A stretch of 64,000 nucleotides of DNA, taken from positions 7,130,001 through 7,194,000 of the forward strand of contig NZ_CP107567.1 in assembly GCF_025854275.1 (NCBI RefSeq). The letters run 5' to 3'. A program made the position numbers and the translations under genes. This document shows, piece by piece, positions 20,636 through 29,437 of this stretch. Every line of letters begins with the position of its first letter. Position 1 is the stretch's first letter. The DNA is from Streptomyces peucetius (GTDB lineage Bacteria; Actinomycetota; Actinomycetes; Streptomycetales; Streptomycetaceae). A model generated the notes under the pieces. It saw nothing but the letters and a program-made list of their open reading frames with translations. It did no database searches and was not told the DNA's origin.

Positions 20636-20873
20636 ACGGTCGAGGCTAGGAGGCGACGGCGACCGCCGGGGGCAGGAGCCGAGTCCCGCCGCACCGCGGG
20701 TACCCCGTACGGTTGACGCGCCGGGTGCCATTAGGAGCAGCCGGCCTCCGCCGGGCACTTTGCCGCACCGACGGCGGGAGTGGCGTGGGCGGTCCGGGGC
20801 GGGCAGGCCGGGAGGCCGGGCGCCTGCGGGTGGCGGGCATCCGGGGGCCGGGTCCCGGGTTGCACATGGCGGG
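20636..20873. other. Intergenic gap between sugar mutase and zwf
   Basis: About 240 bases with no gene seen. The left part would contain the promoter of the leftward beta-phosphoglucomutase/GH65 pair, although no clear -35/-10 pair was found. The rest is GC-rich and shows no strong hairpin that would serve as a zwf terminator. Confidence 0.4.
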
Positions 20874-22334
20874 TCACCGACGGTCCGGCAGACTCCAGTG
20901 GTGCGGCGCGATGAGCCGGTTGATGCTCTGGGGCCCCCAGGAGCCGGGGGCATAGGGCTCGACCGGCGGCGGGTTCTGCAGCAGTGGGGCGGAGACCTCC
21001 CAGAGCCGTTCGATCCCGTCGGACCGGGTGAACAGAGACTGGTCGCCGAGCATCGCGTCCAGAATGAGGCGCTCGTACCCCTCGAGCGCGTGCCTCGTGT
21101 TGAACGACTCGGCGTAGCTGAAGACCATCTCGGCCTCGCTCAGCCGCATGGCCGGCCCGGGGGCCTTCACCAGGAAGCGGGCGGCGATCCGGCCGGGGTC
21201 GTCGAAGTCGATCACCAGTTCGTTGCTGCGGGTGCCGTGGCCGCGGGCGGCGAGCGGGAACATCCGCAGGGCGGGCTCCCGGAAGGCGAGCGTCACGACG
21301 TGCCGCGCCTCGCCGAGCGACTTGCCGGAGCGGAGGTAGAACGGCACGCCCGCCCAACGCCAATTGTCGAGTTCGACGCGCAGCGCGACGAAGGTTTCGG
21401 TGTCCGACCGGGGGTCGACGCCGGGCTCGTCGCGGTAGCCCGCGTACTGGCCGCGCACCACTTGTGCCGGGTTCAGCGGCCGCATGGACTGGAAGACCTT
21501 CTCCTTCTCGTCCCGCAGAGGCTTGGCCGCGAGAGCGGTGGGGGGCTCCATCGCCACGAAGCCGAGCAGTTGGAAGAGATGGGTGACGATCATGTCCCGG
21601 AAGGTGCCGGTCCCCTCGAAGAACTGGGCGCGGCCCTCGATGCCGATCTTCTCCGGCACGTCGATCTGCACATGACTGATGTGGTCGCGGTTCCACACCG
21701 GCTCCAGCAGGCCGTTGGCAAACCTCAGCGCCAGGACGTTGTCCACCGACTCCTTGCCGAGGAAGTGGTCGATGCGAAAGATCCGCGACTCGTCGAAGAC
21801 GGAGTGGATCGTCGCATTGAGGGCCTGGGCCGAGGGCAGGTCCGTGCCGAACGGCTTCTCGACGATGATCCGCGCACCCTCCGCGAGGCCCGTCGCGCCG
21901 AGCATCTCGACGACGGAGGCGAACGCCTTCGGCGGCACTGCGAGGTGGAACAGCCGGCGGGGGCTGCCGCCGACGGCCTGCCCGGCGTCGCGCACGGCCT
22001 CCAGCAGCGGCTCGGGGTCCTCGGGGTCGGCGGCCCCGAAGGACAGCGACTCCTCGAACTCCTGCCACGCCCTGCCCTGTGGCCCGGACCTGCCGAACTC
22101 GGCGACCGCCTCCCGGGCCCGTTTGCGGAACTCGTCGCCGCTCAGCGCCACCTGGGCGGGCGCGGAGCCGACGATCCGGTAGCGGGCCGGCAGCAGTCCC
22201 GCCTGGGCGAGATGGAACAGCCCCGGCAGCAGCTTGCGCCGGGCGAGGTCGCCGGTGGCTCCGAACAGCACGATGACGTGGTCGTCGGGGACCGCACTGG
22301 GGTGCTCCGGCCGTGGGCGGCTGGTCACGGTCAC
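20874..22334 (-). CDS. zwf: Glucose-6-phosphate 1-dehydrogenase
   Basis: A 486-residue Zwf, the usual length. The NADP site is [20 protein letters not shown] near the N-terminus, and the substrate/active site is [16 protein letters not shown] (catalytic His in the DHFLGK motif). The C-terminus has FYLRSGKSL and [14 protein letters not shown]. It oxidises glucose 6-phosphate to 6-phosphogluconolactone. The GTG at 22334 overlaps the gnd stop (GTGA), so it is coupled to gnd; a GTG two codons later is also possible. The opcA partner common in actinobacteria is not present here, so this is probably a second zwf paralogue of the genome. Confidence 0.95.
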   Translation of the reverse strand: MTVTSRPRPEHPSAVPDDHVIVLFGATGDLARRKLLPGLFHLAQAGLLPARYRIVGSAPAQVALSGDEFRKRAREAVAEFGRSGPQGRAWQEFEESLSFGAADPEDPEPLLEAVRDAGQAVGGSPRRLFHLAVPPKAFASVVEMLGATGLAEGARIIVEKPFGTDLPSAQALNATIHSVFDESRIFRIDHFLGKESVDNVLALRFANGLLEPVWNRDHISHVQIDVPEKIGIEGRAQFFEGTGTFRDMIVTHLFQLLGFVAMEPPTALAAKPLRDEKEKVFQSMRPLNPAQVVRGQYAGYRDEPGVDPRSDTETFVALRVELDNWRWAGVPFYLRSGKSLGEARHVVTLAFREPALRMFPLAARGHGTRSNELVIDFDDPGRIAARFLVKAPGPAMRLSEAEMVFSYAESFNTRHALEGYERLILDAMLGDQSLFTRSDGIERLWEVSAPLLQNPPPVEPYAPGSWGPQSINRLIAPHHWSLPDRR

Positions 22335-23362
22335 CCCGCCTTCTCGGCGTGCCCGCCGAACTCGCCGCGCATCGCGGACAGCACCTTGTCGGTGAACTGC
22401 CCGAGCCCGCGCGATTCGTACCGCTGGATCAGTGCGTTGCTGATGACGGGCGCCGGCACGCTCTCGTCGACCGCCGCCAGGACCGTCCAGCGGCCCTCGC
22501 CCGAGTCCGAGACCCGGCCGGTGTACGCCTCGAGCTCTGGCGAACGGGCGAGCGCGTCGGCGACGAGGTCGACCAGCCAGGAGCCGACGACCGAACCGCG
22601 CCGCCACACCTCGGCGACCTCGGCCACGTCGATCTCGTACCGGTACGCCTCCGGCTCGCGCAGCGGGGCGGTCTCGGCGTCGACGGCGCGGGAGCGCAGG
22701 CCCGCGTCGGCGTGCTTGATGATGCCGAGCCCTTCGGCGATGGCGGCCATCATCCCGTACTCGACGCCGTTGTGGACCATCTTCACGAAGTGCCCGGCGC
22801 CGCTGGGCCCGCAGTGCAGATAGCCCTCAGGGGAGGTCCCGTCGGTGCGGGTCCTCCCGGGCGTGGGGGCCGCGTCGCCGAGGCCCGGGGCGATGGAGCG
22901 GAAGACCGGGTCCAGCCGTGCCACCGGCTCCTCCTCACCGCCGATCATGAGGCAGTAGCCGCGTTCGAGACCCCACACCCCACCGGACGTGCCGCAGTCC
23001 ACGTAGTGGATGCCGCTGGAGGCGAGCCGGCCGGCGCGGGTGATGTCGTCGCGGTAGTACGAGTTGCCGCCGTCGACGACGGTGTCGTCGGGTGCCAGCA
23101 GTGCCGCCAGCTGGTCCAGGGTCGGCTGAACCACGCCGGCTGGCAGCATCAGCCAGAGGTTCCTGGGCGGCTCCAGCTTGTCGACGAGGTCGTGGAGCGA
23201 GGAGGCGGCGGTCGCCCCTTCCTTCTCCAGTTCCTTGACGGCCTCGGTGTCCAGGTCGTAGACAACGCAGCGGTGGCCGTCCCGCATCAGCCGGCGCACC
23301 AGGTTGGCGCCCATCCGGCCGAGTCCGACCATGCCCAGTCGCATGGGTGTGTCCGTGGTCAT
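22331..23362 (-). CDS. gnd: 6-phosphogluconate dehydrogenase, short YqeC/GndA type
   Basis: A 343-residue decarboxylating 6-phosphogluconate dehydrogenase of the short class. The NAD(P) motif is LGMVGLGRMGANLVRRLM at residues 8-25; VVDGGNSYYRDD and VDCGTSGGVWGLERGYCLMI are catalytic loops, with GPSGAGHFVKMVHNGVEYG carrying the active-site lysine. It converts 6-phosphogluconate to ribulose 5-phosphate. The ATG at 23362 follows GAGGGAGA. It is co-transcribed with zwf. The residue after the beta-2 strand of the Rossmann fold (VVYDLD) favours NAD over NADP, an inference. Confidence 0.93.
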   Translation of the reverse strand: MTTDTPMRLGMVGLGRMGANLVRRLMRDGHRCVVYDLDTEAVKELEKEGATAASSLHDLVDKLEPPRNLWLMLPAGVVQPTLDQLAALLAPDDTVVDGGNSYYRDDITRAGRLASSGIHYVDCGTSGGVWGLERGYCLMIGGEEEPVARLDPVFRSIAPGLGDAAPTPGRTRTDGTSPEGYLHCGPSGAGHFVKMVHNGVEYGMMAAIAEGLGIIKHADAGLRSRAVDAETAPLREPEAYRYEIDVAEVAEVWRRGSVVGSWLVDLVADALARSPELEAYTGRVSDSGEGRWTVLAAVDESVPAPVISNALIQRYESRGLGQFTDKVLSAMRGEFGGHAEKAG

Positions 23363-23585
23363 GGTCGTTCTCCCTCGGTGTCGGTGAGTGCGGACGGTCT
23401 TCGGGGCTGCTGGGCGGCGGGCCGCCACGGCGCCGCCTCCCGGCAGGCCTCTCGCGGGCCCGGCGCTGCCACTGGTCGCGCTCGCACCGTGTCCGCGGCG
23501 CCCAACGAACGGCCTCATCTGCGCCGGGTGAAAGCCCGTGGCGTGAGGGTGCCCGGCATGGGTGCTCCGCCATCGGCTGCACGCG

Positions 23586-24455
23586 TCAGCGGTGCGGGAC
23601 GACGGCCACGGGGCAAGCGGCGTGGTGGATCACAGCGTGGGTCACCGAGCCGATGTGCGAACCGGAGGCCGCCAGGCGTCTGCCCACGATCACGAGGCGG
23701 GCATCCGTGGCCGCCTCCACCAGCCGCCAGGCCGGCCGCCCCGTCGGCGACTCCTCGGACACCTGCACGGCCGGGAACCTGTCGCGGAAGGGGCGCACCG
23801 CTCGTGACAGGGCCGAGGCCACCTCCGCCTGTGCGTTCGAGCCCCCGTCCCCGGCGGCCCGGTGGTGGTGGAAGAACGGGTCGTGCCAGCTGTGCACGAT
23901 GCGCAACGGGACATCGCACCGTGCCGCGTAGTCGAAGGCGAACTCCATGAGCTCGTTCCTGGCGTCGTTTACGTCGAGACCTAGGACGACCTCGCGCTTC
24001 CCGTCCGCACCCGGTGCGGCGTGCGCATCGTCCCGGTGGTCCGGTCTCACCAGCACCACCGGCTGTTTCGCGTCGGCGACCACCTCCTGCCCCACGGAGC
24101 CGATGACGAAGCCACCGACGCTGCCGAGTCCGTGCGACCCCACGACCAGCACGGCCGCCCGGGACGCCGCTTCCAAAAGCACCTTCGCGGGCGAGTCCTC
24201 GATCTGTTCGGCGGTCATGGCCAGCTCCGGCCGGCGGGCACGGACGCGCTCCTCCATCGCGCCGAGGACGCCCTCCGCCTGACCGGCCCGGTCCTCGTGC
24301 GACACCCGAATGGCCGGCAACTGGTGCTCGGCCCACCGGGTGGCGTTGACCAGCCGCAGGGCGGTGCTGCGCAGCGCGGCTTCGTCGGCGGCCCAGTCCA
24401 CGGCCGCCAGACTTCCGTCGGATTCGTCCACTCCCACGACGATGGGTCGGGACAT
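23586..24455 (-). CDS. Tandem-domain universal stress protein
   Basis: A 289-residue protein made of two UspA domains (about 1-145 and 150-287). Both carry the ATP-binding signature near their ends: VVGSHGLGSVGGFVIGSVGQ then PVVLVRP, and VGRRLAASGSHIGSVTHAV then CPVAVVPHR. Tandem Usp proteins in actinobacteria respond to redox, hypoxia or starvation cues. It lies upstream of gnd-zwf on the same strand, 220 bases away, so it may be expressed with the pentose-phosphate genes or from its own promoter. Confidence 0.92.
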   Translation of the reverse strand: MSRPIVVGVDESDGSLAAVDWAADEAALRSTALRLVNATRWAEHQLPAIRVSHEDRAGQAEGVLGAMEERVRARRPELAMTAEQIEDSPAKVLLEAASRAAVLVVGSHGLGSVGGFVIGSVGQEVVADAKQPVVLVRPDHRDDAHAAPGADGKREVVLGLDVNDARNELMEFAFDYAARCDVPLRIVHSWHDPFFHHHRAAGDGGSNAQAEVASALSRAVRPFRDRFPAVQVSEESPTGRPAWRLVEAATDARLVIVGRRLAASGSHIGSVTHAVIHHAACPVAVVPHR

Positions 24456-24773
24456 GCTGCCCTCCTTGCCTCGGGCTCTTGCGAAGGGCCGGGCGCGGTG
24501 GGCGCGGCCGTCACGCGAGAGGACACCTGATCAAGAACGTACCGACCGGCCTGGAACGGCGCTATCCGGGAGATAACGGCCAGTGACGGCCAGTGATGGC
24601 CAGTGTTGGCCGGTGACGGTCAAGACGGAAGGGGCGTGGCGGCCCCTCACCGCCGCTGCCGCGGCCACGCCTCGGCCGCCCATGGGCACCGGAGTCCGCG
24701 ATCCCGCTGCCGACACCGGACGGGGTCACCGCGCCCGGAGCGGTCACGACAAACGCGTTTGGCCTGCTCATGC
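24456..24773. other. Intergenic region with possible small ORF
   Basis: About 320 bases between the FUSC gene and the universal stress gene, both leftward. A possible frame of 69 codons starts with ATG at 24771 (MSRPNAFVVTAPG) just after the FUSC stop and ends at 24562, but its third-position GC is lower than in neighbours and its tail runs through a tandem repeat, so it is not called. No convincing hairpin terminator or promoter pair was identified. Confidence 0.4.
24576..24615. repeat. 10-bp tandem repeat, four units
   Basis: Four consecutive 10-base units: ACGGCCAGTG, ACGGCCAGTG, ATGGCCAGTG and TTGGCCGGTG, with a fifth degenerate start (ACGGTCA). It lies 120 bases upstream of the universal stress protein start. 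The 10-base period places each unit on the same helix face, so it could be a regulator array or simple slippage. Confidence 0.7.
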
Positions 24774-26933
24774 TCAACCTTTTCCGTTGGGGTACCACCA
24801 CGGGCGCGATCCCCCCGCATCCGTGCGGCACAACTCGTCCTCGATACGGGAGAGCTGTGCTGTGAGGCTGCGCAGCCACAGGTCGAGGTCGACGAGCGCG
24901 GGCAGCGGCGGCCCGGCCGGCCCCGGGCGCACCGGCCGAGTGCCGTCCGGCGGCGGCCGCTCGCCGGTGCAAAGGTCGGCGAGCCGGGCGGTGGTGTCCG
25001 CCAGCGCCCGTGCGCCGGCCCGTGCCCGGTCGGCGGCGTCCGGGGGCAGGGCAGTCGCGGGCTGGTCGATACGGGGCAGCCACTGGGCACCGAGCAGGAT
25101 CTGGTTGGCGGCGATGAGCACGCCGTGCCAGTCCACGGTGACGGGGGCACTGCCCGCCGGCTCGCTGCGGAACTGGTTGTAGGCGGACTCGGCGAGACGC
25201 AGCCGGCGCAGGACGGGGAGCGTCGACGGGGAAGGCGCGGAGCCCGGGGGCACGGCCGTCAGCACAGCGACGGTGCCCTGGATCAGCGGGCCGCACTCAC
25301 GCAGCAGGCCGGCCATGGTCCTGCGCACCTCCCGCCGGGCCCCGGCCGGCCAGGCGAACATCGCGCACAGCAGACCGATGGCGCTGCCGGTCACCACGTC
25401 CACGATCCGCGCCTCGGCCAGCCGCCAGGTCGCCGGAGAGACCTGGGCGAAGGCGGTTGCCACCACGAGGGTGAACAGCCCCTGCGCCCACGCGATGCCC
25501 AGCAGCGGCCCGAGCGCGAAGGCGATCAGCATGCCCGGTGCGAGGATCGCGGCGTATGCCTCGGCGTGCTGTCCGACGCCGATGAGCAGGGCGCCCGCCG
25601 CGATGGCGCCCACGAGGTTGCCCGCCACCGCCTTGCGGATCGCCGCCCAGGTCTCCCCGACGGTGGTCCTGCTCAGCGTCAGCACCGCCAACAGCACCCA
25701 GAAGCCGTGGGTCAGGTCGAGTGATCCGGCGACCAGCCGGGCGGCGCCGAGGGCCAGCGCGATCCGGACGGCGTTCTGGAACTGCACCGAACGGAGCGTC
25801 ATGTTGCCGGCCACCCGGCGTAGCCAGAGCCGGGCGGCGGGGGCTTCCGTGTACCAGAACAGCTCCCGCGGCTCGATCGGCCGAGTGCGCCGCCCGTCGA
25901 GACCGACCCGTACGGAGATCTCAAGGATGCGCACCGACTCGGCGACGGCCAGTACCGCCGCCTGTCGGCGCAGCACGGGCGCCGGCGGCACATCCTCGGG
26001 CGGCCCCGTCACCTGCCGCATGCGCATCTGCTGGAAGCCTCCGATCGCCTCGTCCATCCGCTCCGGGCCCGGGTCGGCCCGGCCCGCGCGCAAAGCCGCC
26101 GCGATGTCGTCGCACCGGGACGCCATCTTCGGCAGCAGCGACTCGGTCGCCGTGTCGATACGGCCGCCGCCTCGTGCGCCGTCGACGTCGCCGTCCCGGT
26201 CGAGGCTCCCCAGTACGCCCGTCTCGATCAGAAGCGCAAGCTGCTCGAGCAGTCGGCGGGCGGTGGAACCCGCCTGGCACAGGCCGCGGGCCGTGCGTCC
26301 TGCGCCCGCGGGCCGTTCCGCGGGCGGGAGCTTGGACAGCCTCAGCCGTGCGCCCGCGGCCCGCAGGGCCTCGGGCGGGAGCCGGGTGCGCCCCGTCAAG
26401 GTGTCGCCCGCGGTCGCCACGGCCTCAGCGAGGCTCACCCGGTACGGGGGGCCCGCCGGCTGCGGCAGCAGGAACAGCTCGCACAGCGCCAGCAGCACCA
26501 CGCCCACGGTGAGCCCGGTCAGCCGCAGCCACAGGGTCTGCGGTTCGTACGGCGGGAAGCAGGCCAGGATGTAGAAGAGCTGGAGTCCTGGCGCCGCTCC
26601 GGCCGACCGCGGCCCCGCGATCGCCGCGAAGGCGAGGAGGAAGCCCACCACGAGCATGCCGAGCACCGCCGCCCAGGTCCGCACCGCCAGCACGGTCCCC
26701 AGTGTCACCAGCACCAGGCCGACCGGCAGGGCCTTCAGCATCACCGCGGCCCGCTGCCGCCCGGAGCCGGGGATCGAGGACAGCAGTCCGAGGGCGACCG
26801 GTGCGAACAGCGCGTACAGCGCCGGTACGGGATCCTGTAGCCCGTACTGGAAGGGATAGAAGCCCGCGGCCGCGGCGAGAGTCACCCGGAGGGACCGGTG
26901 CAGGATCTCCGTGCGCTCCGCCCCGCCCTTCAC
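24774..26933 (-). CDS. FUSC-family membrane exporter
   Basis: A 719-residue protein of the FUSC/YccS/aromatic-acid-exporter group. It has two membrane blocks of about five to six helices each (residues about 12-165, and 385-545), each followed by a soluble helical domain with many charged residues. The signature region is FWVLLAVLTLSRTTVGETWAAI in the second block, matching the FUSC conserved core. The GTG at 26933 is chosen because GGAGGG lies 6 bases upstream; the open frame further upstream is a shadow of the two preceding genes. The substrate is unknown. Its start overlaps the stop of a 46-codon gene. Confidence 0.85.
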   Translation of the reverse strand: MKGGAERTEILHRSLRVTLAAAAGFYPFQYGLQDPVPALYALFAPVALGLLSSIPGSGRQRAAVMLKALPVGLVLVTLGTVLAVRTWAAVLGMLVVGFLLAFAAIAGPRSAGAAPGLQLFYILACFPPYEPQTLWLRLTGLTVGVVLLALCELFLLPQPAGPPYRVSLAEAVATAGDTLTGRTRLPPEALRAAGARLRLSKLPPAERPAGAGRTARGLCQAGSTARRLLEQLALLIETGVLGSLDRDGDVDGARGGGRIDTATESLLPKMASRCDDIAAALRAGRADPGPERMDEAIGGFQQMRMRQVTGPPEDVPPAPVLRRQAAVLAVAESVRILEISVRVGLDGRRTRPIEPRELFWYTEAPAARLWLRRVAGNMTLRSVQFQNAVRIALALGAARLVAGSLDLTHGFWVLLAVLTLSRTTVGETWAAIRKAVAGNLVGAIAAGALLIGVGQHAEAYAAILAPGMLIAFALGPLLGIAWAQGLFTLVVATAFAQVSPATWRLAEARIVDVVTGSAIGLLCAMFAWPAGARREVRRTMAGLLRECGPLIQGTVAVLTAVPPGSAPSPSTLPVLRRLRLAESAYNQFRSEPAGSAPVTVDWHGVLIAANQILLGAQWLPRIDQPATALPPDAADRARAGARALADTTARLADLCTGERPPPDGTRPVRPGPAGPPLPALVDLDLWLRSLTAQLSRIEDELCRTDAGGSRPWWYPNGKG

Positions 26934-27070
26934 GGCAGCCCTCCACCGCGCGTCGCACGCGAGCCGAACGGCGGCACCCCGCCGAGGATCACGAGACGGC
27001 GACCTCCGGCCATGACGACCACGGAGGCCGCCAGGATCACCGCGCCGCCCGGCGCGACCAGGAACGTCAT
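26930..27070 (-). CDS. 46-residue membrane peptide upstream of FUSC gene
   Basis: A very small gene bounded by overlaps on both sides. Its ATG (27070) overlaps the stop of the upstream gene (TGATG), and its TGA overlaps the GTG start of the FUSC gene (GTGA). The peptide has one hydrophobic helix (GGAVILAASVVVMAGG) and a basic glycine-rich tail. Codons are strongly GC3-biased. The double overlap is the main evidence that it is translated. It may be a small subunit of the exporter or a coupling leader; no family is recognised. Confidence 0.6.
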   Translation of the reverse strand: MTFLVAPGGAVILAASVVVMAGGRRLVILGGVPPFGSRATRGGGLP

Positions 27071-27483
27071 CAGAGGGCGCACGAGACCTCACCAGCCCGC
27101 TCGGTGGCCACGAGCTGCGGGCGGGCGACGCCGGCGAACAAGTCCACCACCGTCAGCGTCCTCGAGACGGAGAAGGCTGTGGCACCGGACGCCTCGGAGA
27201 AGACGGGCAGACCCGACGTCGAGAAGTCGAGCAGGCTGAACGACAGGGTGGCCGCGGACGCGAGGAAGGTCCGTGCCCACGCGGCCGACGAGGACACAGC
27301 GCCGCGCATGGCACGTTCTTCTCGGGTGGACGCCGCCGCGGCGTCCTGGACGGGCCGTGCATGCGCCCCACGCCCCGCTGCCCGTTGTCGGCCGACCCGT
27401 ACGGAGCGCAGTCCGGCAGCTGAGCCGGATCGCTCCGGTCCGGCGACCACGGCTCCGTCCGACCCCGTCCGCGTGTCAGTCAT
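27070..27483 (-). CDS. Hypothetical protein, first gene of FUSC operon
   Basis: A 137-residue protein of unknown function. Its codons are almost all G/C-ending over the last 75 residues (AWARTFLASAATLSFSLLDF and onward), as in real genes of this genome, and its stop overlaps the next start. The N-terminal 60 residues are polar and low-complexity. A longer form from GTG at 27543 (20 residues more) is possible; neither start has a strong ribosome-binding site. No known domain is recognised; the C-terminal half is moderately hydrophobic without a clear membrane helix. Confidence 0.5.
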   Translation of the reverse strand: MTDTRTGSDGAVVAGPERSGSAAGLRSVRVGRQRAAGRGAHARPVQDAAAASTREERAMRGAVSSSAAWARTFLASAATLSFSLLDFSTSGLPVFSEASGATAFSVSRTLTVVDLFAGVARPQLVATERAGEVSCAL

Positions 27484-27656
27484 ACTCCGATTCTCGAAGT
27501 GCCCCGGTCTGTAAGGACCTGAGGTGTCTTCATGTGATGTCACCTTCCGGTAGGGATCAAGGCGAATGCGTCAGGCCACGGGCGCCCTCTGCGTAGGGCT
27601 CCATCTTGACCGTGAACATCACGACTTGCCCTGCATCGACACCGATGCCGCCGCCG

Positions 27657-27844
27657 TCATGACACCCGGAGGACGAACGTGACGTCCGGATCGGAGTCGG
27701 TGCCCGGGCGGAAGCGGTGACCGATCCGGTCGAGGAGCGCGCGCGGCCACCGGGAGTCCTCGTGCGAGGAGTGCCCGTGCACGACATCCACGCCACCGTC
27801 GATCAGCCGTGCGAGGAGGGCCGGAGCATGACGGACGGCCGGCA
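27657..27844 (-). pseudogene. Possible CapA-like C-terminal remnant
   Basis: A short stretch reads LPAVRHAPALLARLIDGGVD then VVHGHSSHED, which resembles the metallophosphatase-like CapA (polyglutamate synthesis) family near its conserved histidine motif. The rest of the domain is missing upstream, and downstream sequence (WPRALLDRIGHRFRPGTD) does not match, before a stop at 27657. I treat it as a remnant; the assignment rests on one motif. Confidence 0.25.
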
Positions 27845-27888
27845 GCTCGGGTCCGCCTGTAGGCGGCGGTGGCGGACCAGCGGCCGGC

Positions 27889-28056
27889 TCAGGCCGCGTA
27901 CGGGCGGTCGCGGCGCGCGTCGCGCAGGACGGAGCCCCACCACATCAGCTGGTCGAGCATCGCCTTCGCCGCGCCGTTCGGGCCCTCGGGGTCGATGAGC
28001 GTGCCGTCGGGGCCGAACAGTTCGTAGTAACGGGGGAACGGGACCACGTCGCGCAC
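27889..28056 (-). pseudogene. C-terminal remnant of NAD(P)H-dependent flavin reductase-like protein
   Basis: Fifty-five codons read VRDVVPFPRYYELFGPDGTL then EGPNGAAKAMLDQLMWWGSV and end at PYAA. This looks like the C-terminal end of NAD(P)H-dependent FMN-reductase-like flavoproteins. Upstream of 28056 the sequence becomes GC-rich intergenic repeats (GGGGCGGAGCCCC) and the flavodoxin-like N-terminal part is absent, so the gene is truncated. A short expressed peptide cannot be excluded. Confidence 0.45.
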
Positions 28057-28163
28057 GGAGGCAACCGCGCGAAGCGAGGTACCGGGGCCCGGGGCGGAGC
28101 CCCGGTTCGGGAAGGGGCGGGTAGGGGAACGGCCCCACGCAGCGGCCCCGCCCCGCCCGCGCC

Positions 28164-28814
28164 CTACGCTCCGCCCCGCCCCAGCGACACGAACCGCCGT
28201 GCCCCCACCCCCCATTCGTCCCGCAGGGACCACCCCGCCCCCCGCCCGTACCGCAGCAGCGCCTCCGTGCCCACACGCGCCCAGGGGAACGGCGTGCCCT
28301 GGGCCGCGACGCCGTCGAAGACGCGGACCCGGACGCGTTCGTCGACGTCCAGCGGCGCGGTCTCCGCGAGCAGCAGCCCGCCCGGGGCGACGAGTTGGGC
28401 GACACGTGACAGGAGTGCCCGCGGGTCGCCGCCGATGCCGATGTTGCCGTCGATCAGCAGTGCCGTGTCCCAGGAGCCCTCCCTCGGCAGAGGGTCGAAG
28501 ACCGACCGGCGCAGTGCGCTGCCGCCGATGCGTATCGTGCGGGCCACGGCCTCCTGGCTGACGTCGATGCCGAGCACCGTCCGTCCTCGCGCGGCGAGCG
28601 CCGCGACGAGGCGGCCGGGGCCGCAGCCGATGTCCAGGACCGCGCCGTGGCTGCGGGTGAGGACCGTGCCGTCGGCGGTGTCCGGTTCGGCGCACCAGCG
28701 TTCGACCTCCAGCGGCAGCAGCCAACCGTCGGTCCGCCGCAGGTAGAGCGGCCCGCGACCGGTGCGCAGGGCGTCGGTGTACGGGTCCGCCTGCCAGGCC
28801 GGTGCCGCCGTCAT
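28164..28814 (-). CDS. Class I SAM-dependent methyltransferase
   Basis: A 216-residue methyltransferase. Motif I is VLDIGCGPGRLVAALAARG near residues 57-75, followed by the acidic residue in VLGIDVS; motif II is in WDTALLIDGNIGIGG and motif III in RVAQLVAPGGLLLAETAP. It is the last gene of a four-gene operon (epimerase, GT2, DUF2064, methyltransferase), and its ATG overlaps the DUF2064 stop (ATGA). The operon suggests a nucleotide-sugar or lipid-linked glycan as substrate; this is inference. Confidence 0.88.
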   Translation of the reverse strand: MTAAPAWQADPYTDALRTGRGPLYLRRTDGWLLPLEVERWCAEPDTADGTVLTRSHGAVLDIGCGPGRLVAALAARGRTVLGIDVSQEAVARTIRIGGSALRRSVFDPLPREGSWDTALLIDGNIGIGGDPRALLSRVAQLVAPGGLLLAETAPLDVDERVRVRVFDGVAAQGTPFPWARVGTEALLRYGRGAGWSLRDEWGVGARRFVSLGRGGA

Positions 28815-29437
28815 CGCGCCCGGGCCCCGGCCATGGCGGCCAGCGCCGCGGCGAACCGCGTGCCCGGCGCGCCGGCGGCGACCCACCGGGCGTCGTCCGG
28901 CGTGTCCACGTCCCGCAGTCGCGGCAGCTCCCGCACCGCGAGCCCGGCCCGGACCAGCCGCTGCCGCTGCGCGGCACCCGTTCCGGGCGACGACATGGGC
29001 ACACCGCGCACCAGCCGCCCGTCCGGTTCCGCCAGTCCCAGCGCCCAGAAGCCGCCGTCGTCCGCCGGACCGAACGCGGCCTCTCCCGGGCTCAACTCCA
29101 GTCCGCAGGCCAGGAGTCCGGAGGACACCTGAGGCGTGTCCATGCCGATGAGCAGCGCGGGCCCCTCGCACAGTGCGAACGCGGCCGCGAGCCGTTCGTC
29201 CAGCCCGCCCCCGCACTGCGGCACGACGTCGATGCCGGACGGCAGCCATGCCCCGGGGGCGCCGTCGAGTACGAGGACACGGCGCCGCGCGGGTGTGGCG
29301 AGCACCGCGTCGAGGGTGTCGCTCAGCGCGGCCTCGGCGAGGGCCGCCGCCTCCTTGGGCGTGTGGACCGGAGTGAGGCGTGTCTTGACCCGTCCCGGCA
29401 CCGGCGCCTTGGCGATCACCAGCAGCGTTCCGCTCAT
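28811..29437 (-). CDS. DUF2064/TIGR04282-family transferase
   Basis: A 208-residue protein of the TIGR04282 (DUF2064) family, with a nucleotidyl/glycosyltransferase-A fold. The N-terminus has LLVIAKAPVPGRVKTRLTP, the metal-site region is LLIGMDTPQVS, and the substrate loop is AAFGPADDGGFWALGL. Members are thought to transfer sugars or nucleotides, often beside GT2 enzymes. It overlaps both neighbours by 4 bases. Confidence 0.85.
   Translation of the reverse strand: MSGTLLVIAKAPVPGRVKTRLTPVHTPKEAAALAEAALSDTLDAVLATPARRRVLVLDGAPGAWLPSGIDVVPQCGGGLDERLAAAFALCEGPALLIGMDTPQVSSGLLACGLELSPGEAAFGPADDGGFWALGLAEPDGRLVRGVPMSSPGTGAAQRQRLVRAGLAVRELPRLRDVDTPDDARWVAAGAPGTRFAAALAAMAGARAR

Noticed and set aside
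24562..24771. A 69-codon frame after the FUSC gene starting MSRPNAFVV
   Set aside because: It has an AAAGG site upstream, but lower third-position GC than neighbours and a tail that runs through a 10-bp tandem repeat; not enough support for a gene.
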